DNA of 7,859 nt from Rhodospirillaceae bacterium CCH5-H10 (lineage in GTDB: Bacteria > Pseudomonadota > Alphaproteobacteria > Reyranellales > Reyranellaceae). Where the stretch lies: positions 1 through 7,859 of the forward strand of contig LSKJ01000741.1 in NCBI GenBank assembly GCA_001557035.1, read 5' to 3'. The notes under the pieces are model-generated. The model did no database searches and had not been told where the DNA came from. It saw only the letters and a list, made by a program, of their open reading frames with translations. Positions 6,477 to 7,859 of the stretch are shown one piece after another. The translations under genes were made by a program, and so were the position numbers. Position 1 is the first letter of the stretch. Every line of letters begins with the position of its first letter.

Positions 6477-6703
6477 CCAGACCCACTACCATCGACAAAC
6501 TGCGGCTGTCTCTCCCTTTCGACTGCAAAAAACCGCTTTTGACCGCGAATCAGGGTCTTTACGGATGGACAATGGCAGGCCAAACCTAGGCGACCGCCCA
6601 AGGTTGAAGTGGCCGCCATCGTCGCCCATCTTCAATTTGCCGCCGCAGGATCGGTGCGACCGCCCCGCCCAGAGTTCAATCAAGTCACACGGAACCAGTC
6701 AGT

Positions 6704-7753
6704 ATGCCTTCAACGCCTCCGGTCGGAGTGGTGATTGCCAACTACAACAACGGCGCCTTCGTGGGACGGGCGATCGAATCGGTCGCGCGCCAGTCCTGCC
6801 GCGACCTGCGCACGATCGTGATTGACGATGCCTCGACCGACGGATCGGACCAGGAAATCCGCAGCTGCCTGTCGCGCCTGAACGATTCCCGGTTCGACTA
6901 CATCCGCCTCGATGCCAATGTGGGGCAGACCGGCGCCATCAAGCGCGGCCTCGCACAACTGGACACGCCGTTCGTCGGCTTCCTCGATTCCGACGACAAG
7001 TGGTACGAGAATTTCATCGAGCGGCATCTGTGCGTGCACATGAATGCCGCGTTTCCCGTGTCGCTCACCTATTGCGATTCGCACATCATCGACGCCGACG
7101 ATCGCCTCCTGGCGGGCACCGCCTGGTGGTTCGACAAGGGCGAGGCGTCCAGCAAGACCTTCGACTCCAATGTCGTGCCGCGCATCGATCCGGCGACCGG
7201 CGACTTCACGTTCCCGACCAACGGACGGGTGACGTTCCATCCGCAATGGACGTCGCTCAGTGCCACGAACAGCATGGCGAGCATGATGTTCCGGCGCAGT
7301 TTCGTGGACCTCGTGCTGGTCGTGCCCGACTGCGACCTGAAGCTCTACCTCGACTACTATCTGTCGACCTTCGCCGGGCTGCTCACGGGATCCGTCGCCA
7401 TCCACGACGCGCTCTACGCCTATCGCATGCACGGCTCCAACAAGCATTCGAACGCGACCGTCATGGGCGGTACATACAATTCCTCGACGAAGGACTGGGG
7501 CCCGATCCGCAACCACATCCTCCGCCTGGTCGAGCGCATGCTCGACGAGGAGGCGGCCTCCATCCGCGCCGCGTTCGGCGACTGGCGGCATGCGAACTCC
7601 AAGGCGCTCGTCCGCCGCGCGCTGGATGCCGAGTCGCCCGGCAGCCGGGGCAACTGGATCCGCTTCCGCGATTCGATGGAGGCTCGGATTTCGGCGCTTC
7701 TGGGCGCGGGCAAGTCGGGCTCGTCCGGGCGCCAGTGGCGCCGCGGACACTGA
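6704..7753 (+). CDS. Family 2 (GT-A fold) glycosyltransferase
   Basis: This 349-residue protein should transfer a sugar from a nucleotide donor to a glycan, lipid or protein acceptor; neither donor nor acceptor can be read from the sequence. The GT-A core is clear: VGVVIANYNNGAFVGRAIESVARQS (7-31), the nucleotide-binding IDDASTDGS (40-48, Asp41/Asp42), NVGQTGAIKRGL (72-83) and the metal-binding GFLDSDD (92-98). Later DCDLKLYLDYYL (209-220) offers acidic candidates for the catalytic base, and YRMHGSN (240-246) is typical near the end of such domains. About 100 further residues, helical and Arg-rich, end in a Gly/Ser/Arg tail. There is no membrane segment or signal peptide, so it should act on the cytoplasmic side. 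A long region unlike the common core (about 135-190, with WWFDKGEASSKTFD) may set the acceptor. The ribosome site is weak (GGA about ten bases upstream). It diverges from the secretion operon across 278 bp, a pairing seen where export and surface polysaccharide genes cluster; the functional link is inference. Confidence 0.9.
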   Translation: MPSTPPVGVVIANYNNGAFVGRAIESVARQSCRDLRTIVIDDASTDGSDQEIRSCLSRLNDSRFDYIRLDANVGQTGAIKRGLAQLDTPFVGFLDSDDKWYENFIERHLCVHMNAAFPVSLTYCDSHIIDADDRLLAGTAWWFDKGEASSKTFDSNVVPRIDPATGDFTFPTNGRVTFHPQWTSLSATNSMASMMFRRSFVDLVLVVPDCDLKLYLDYYLSTFAGLLTGSVAIHDALYAYRMHGSNKHSNATVMGGTYNSSTKDWGPIRNHILRLVERMLDEEAASIRAAFGDWRHANSKALVRRALDAESPGSRGNWIRFRDSMEARISALLGAGKSGSSGRQWRRGH

Positions 7754-7809
7754 GCGCGGCCTGCCTCCGCCGGTAGTGTCTTTCCAATCCAGGTAGATCA
7801 AAAACCCAC

Positions 7810-7859
7810 CTCATCCTGAGGAGCCGCGCCTTGCGCGGCGTCTCGAAGGATGGGCAACA
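7810..7859. repeat. Short hairpin repeat at the right edge (CATCCTGAG type)
   Basis: CATCCT (7812-7817) pairs with AGGATG (7847-7852), GAG (7818-7820) with CTC (7842-7844), and GCCGCGC (7823-7829) with GCGCGGC (7833-7839) around a 3-nt loop. It shares the CATCCTGAG start and the GAAGGAT word with the two 90-bp elements, but its centre is shorter and different, so it is probably a sister family. I recall near-identical hairpins being abundant in Bradyrhizobium-type genomes. It begins 56 bp after the glycosyltransferase stop and may act at that gene's 3' end. It could run past the window edge. Confidence 0.8.

Noticed and set aside
6604..6635. TTGAAG/CTTCAA inverted pair as an operator or promoter upstream of the glycosyltransferase
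   Set aside because: Only 6-bp arms with a 20-nt gap, and a poor -10 match (CATCTT); well within chance for this region.
6710..7801. 363-codon minus-strand frame opposite the glycosyltransferase
   Set aside because: The plus-strand frame carries an intact GT-A core; the antisense frame has no recognisable motif.

Overview
The window is GC-rich, densely coded DNA. The signs point to an alphaproteobacterium, probably of the Bradyrhizobium/Reyranella kind: strong G/C preference at third codon positions, a Tat-type lipoprotein signal, a PrtD/PrtE-type secretion pair, and interspersed hairpin repeats with CATCCTGAG cores. This assignment is inference from style and was not tested by a search. Six protein-coding genes are supported. 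No RNA gene, CRISPR array, insertion sequence or phage gene is visible.

Left end (1-245): no gene. It holds a perfect 49-bp inverted repeat with a 4-nt loop (1-102), a trailing small palindrome that reuses a motif from the arms (98-119), and a 90-bp hairpin repeat (151-240). Then comes a two-gene minus-strand operon for exported proteins. A 147-residue secreted protein of unknown function (1500 to 1057) is followed 13 bp later by a GH25-type muramidase lipoprotein (1043 to 246). Divergent from it, across 116 bp, is a plus-strand GMC-family flavin oxidoreductase (1617-3221).

Centre and right: a second copy of the 90-bp hairpin repeat (3210-3299) fills the gap between the convergent oxidoreductase and secretion genes, and it supplies the oxidoreductase's last three codons and stop. 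The minus-strand type I secretion operon follows: ABC permease/ATPase (6425 to 4605) and HlyD-family adaptor (4608 to 3304), joined by a 4-bp ATGA overlap. The ATPase leader carries a stem-loop just before its ribosome binding site. Divergent from this operon is a family 2 glycosyltransferase (6704-7753). A third, shorter hairpin repeat of related type sits at the right edge (7810-7859).

Functionally the window is about the cell envelope and secretion: peptidoglycan cleavage, an inner-membrane and periplasmic export channel lacking its outer-membrane partner and its substrate here, and a glycosyltransferase that may build a surface glycan. I see no clear undescribed multi-gene system. The least ordinary features are the non-coding repeats: the perfect palindrome, and the paired 90-bp elements placed 4-5 bp downstream of two minus-strand stop codons.
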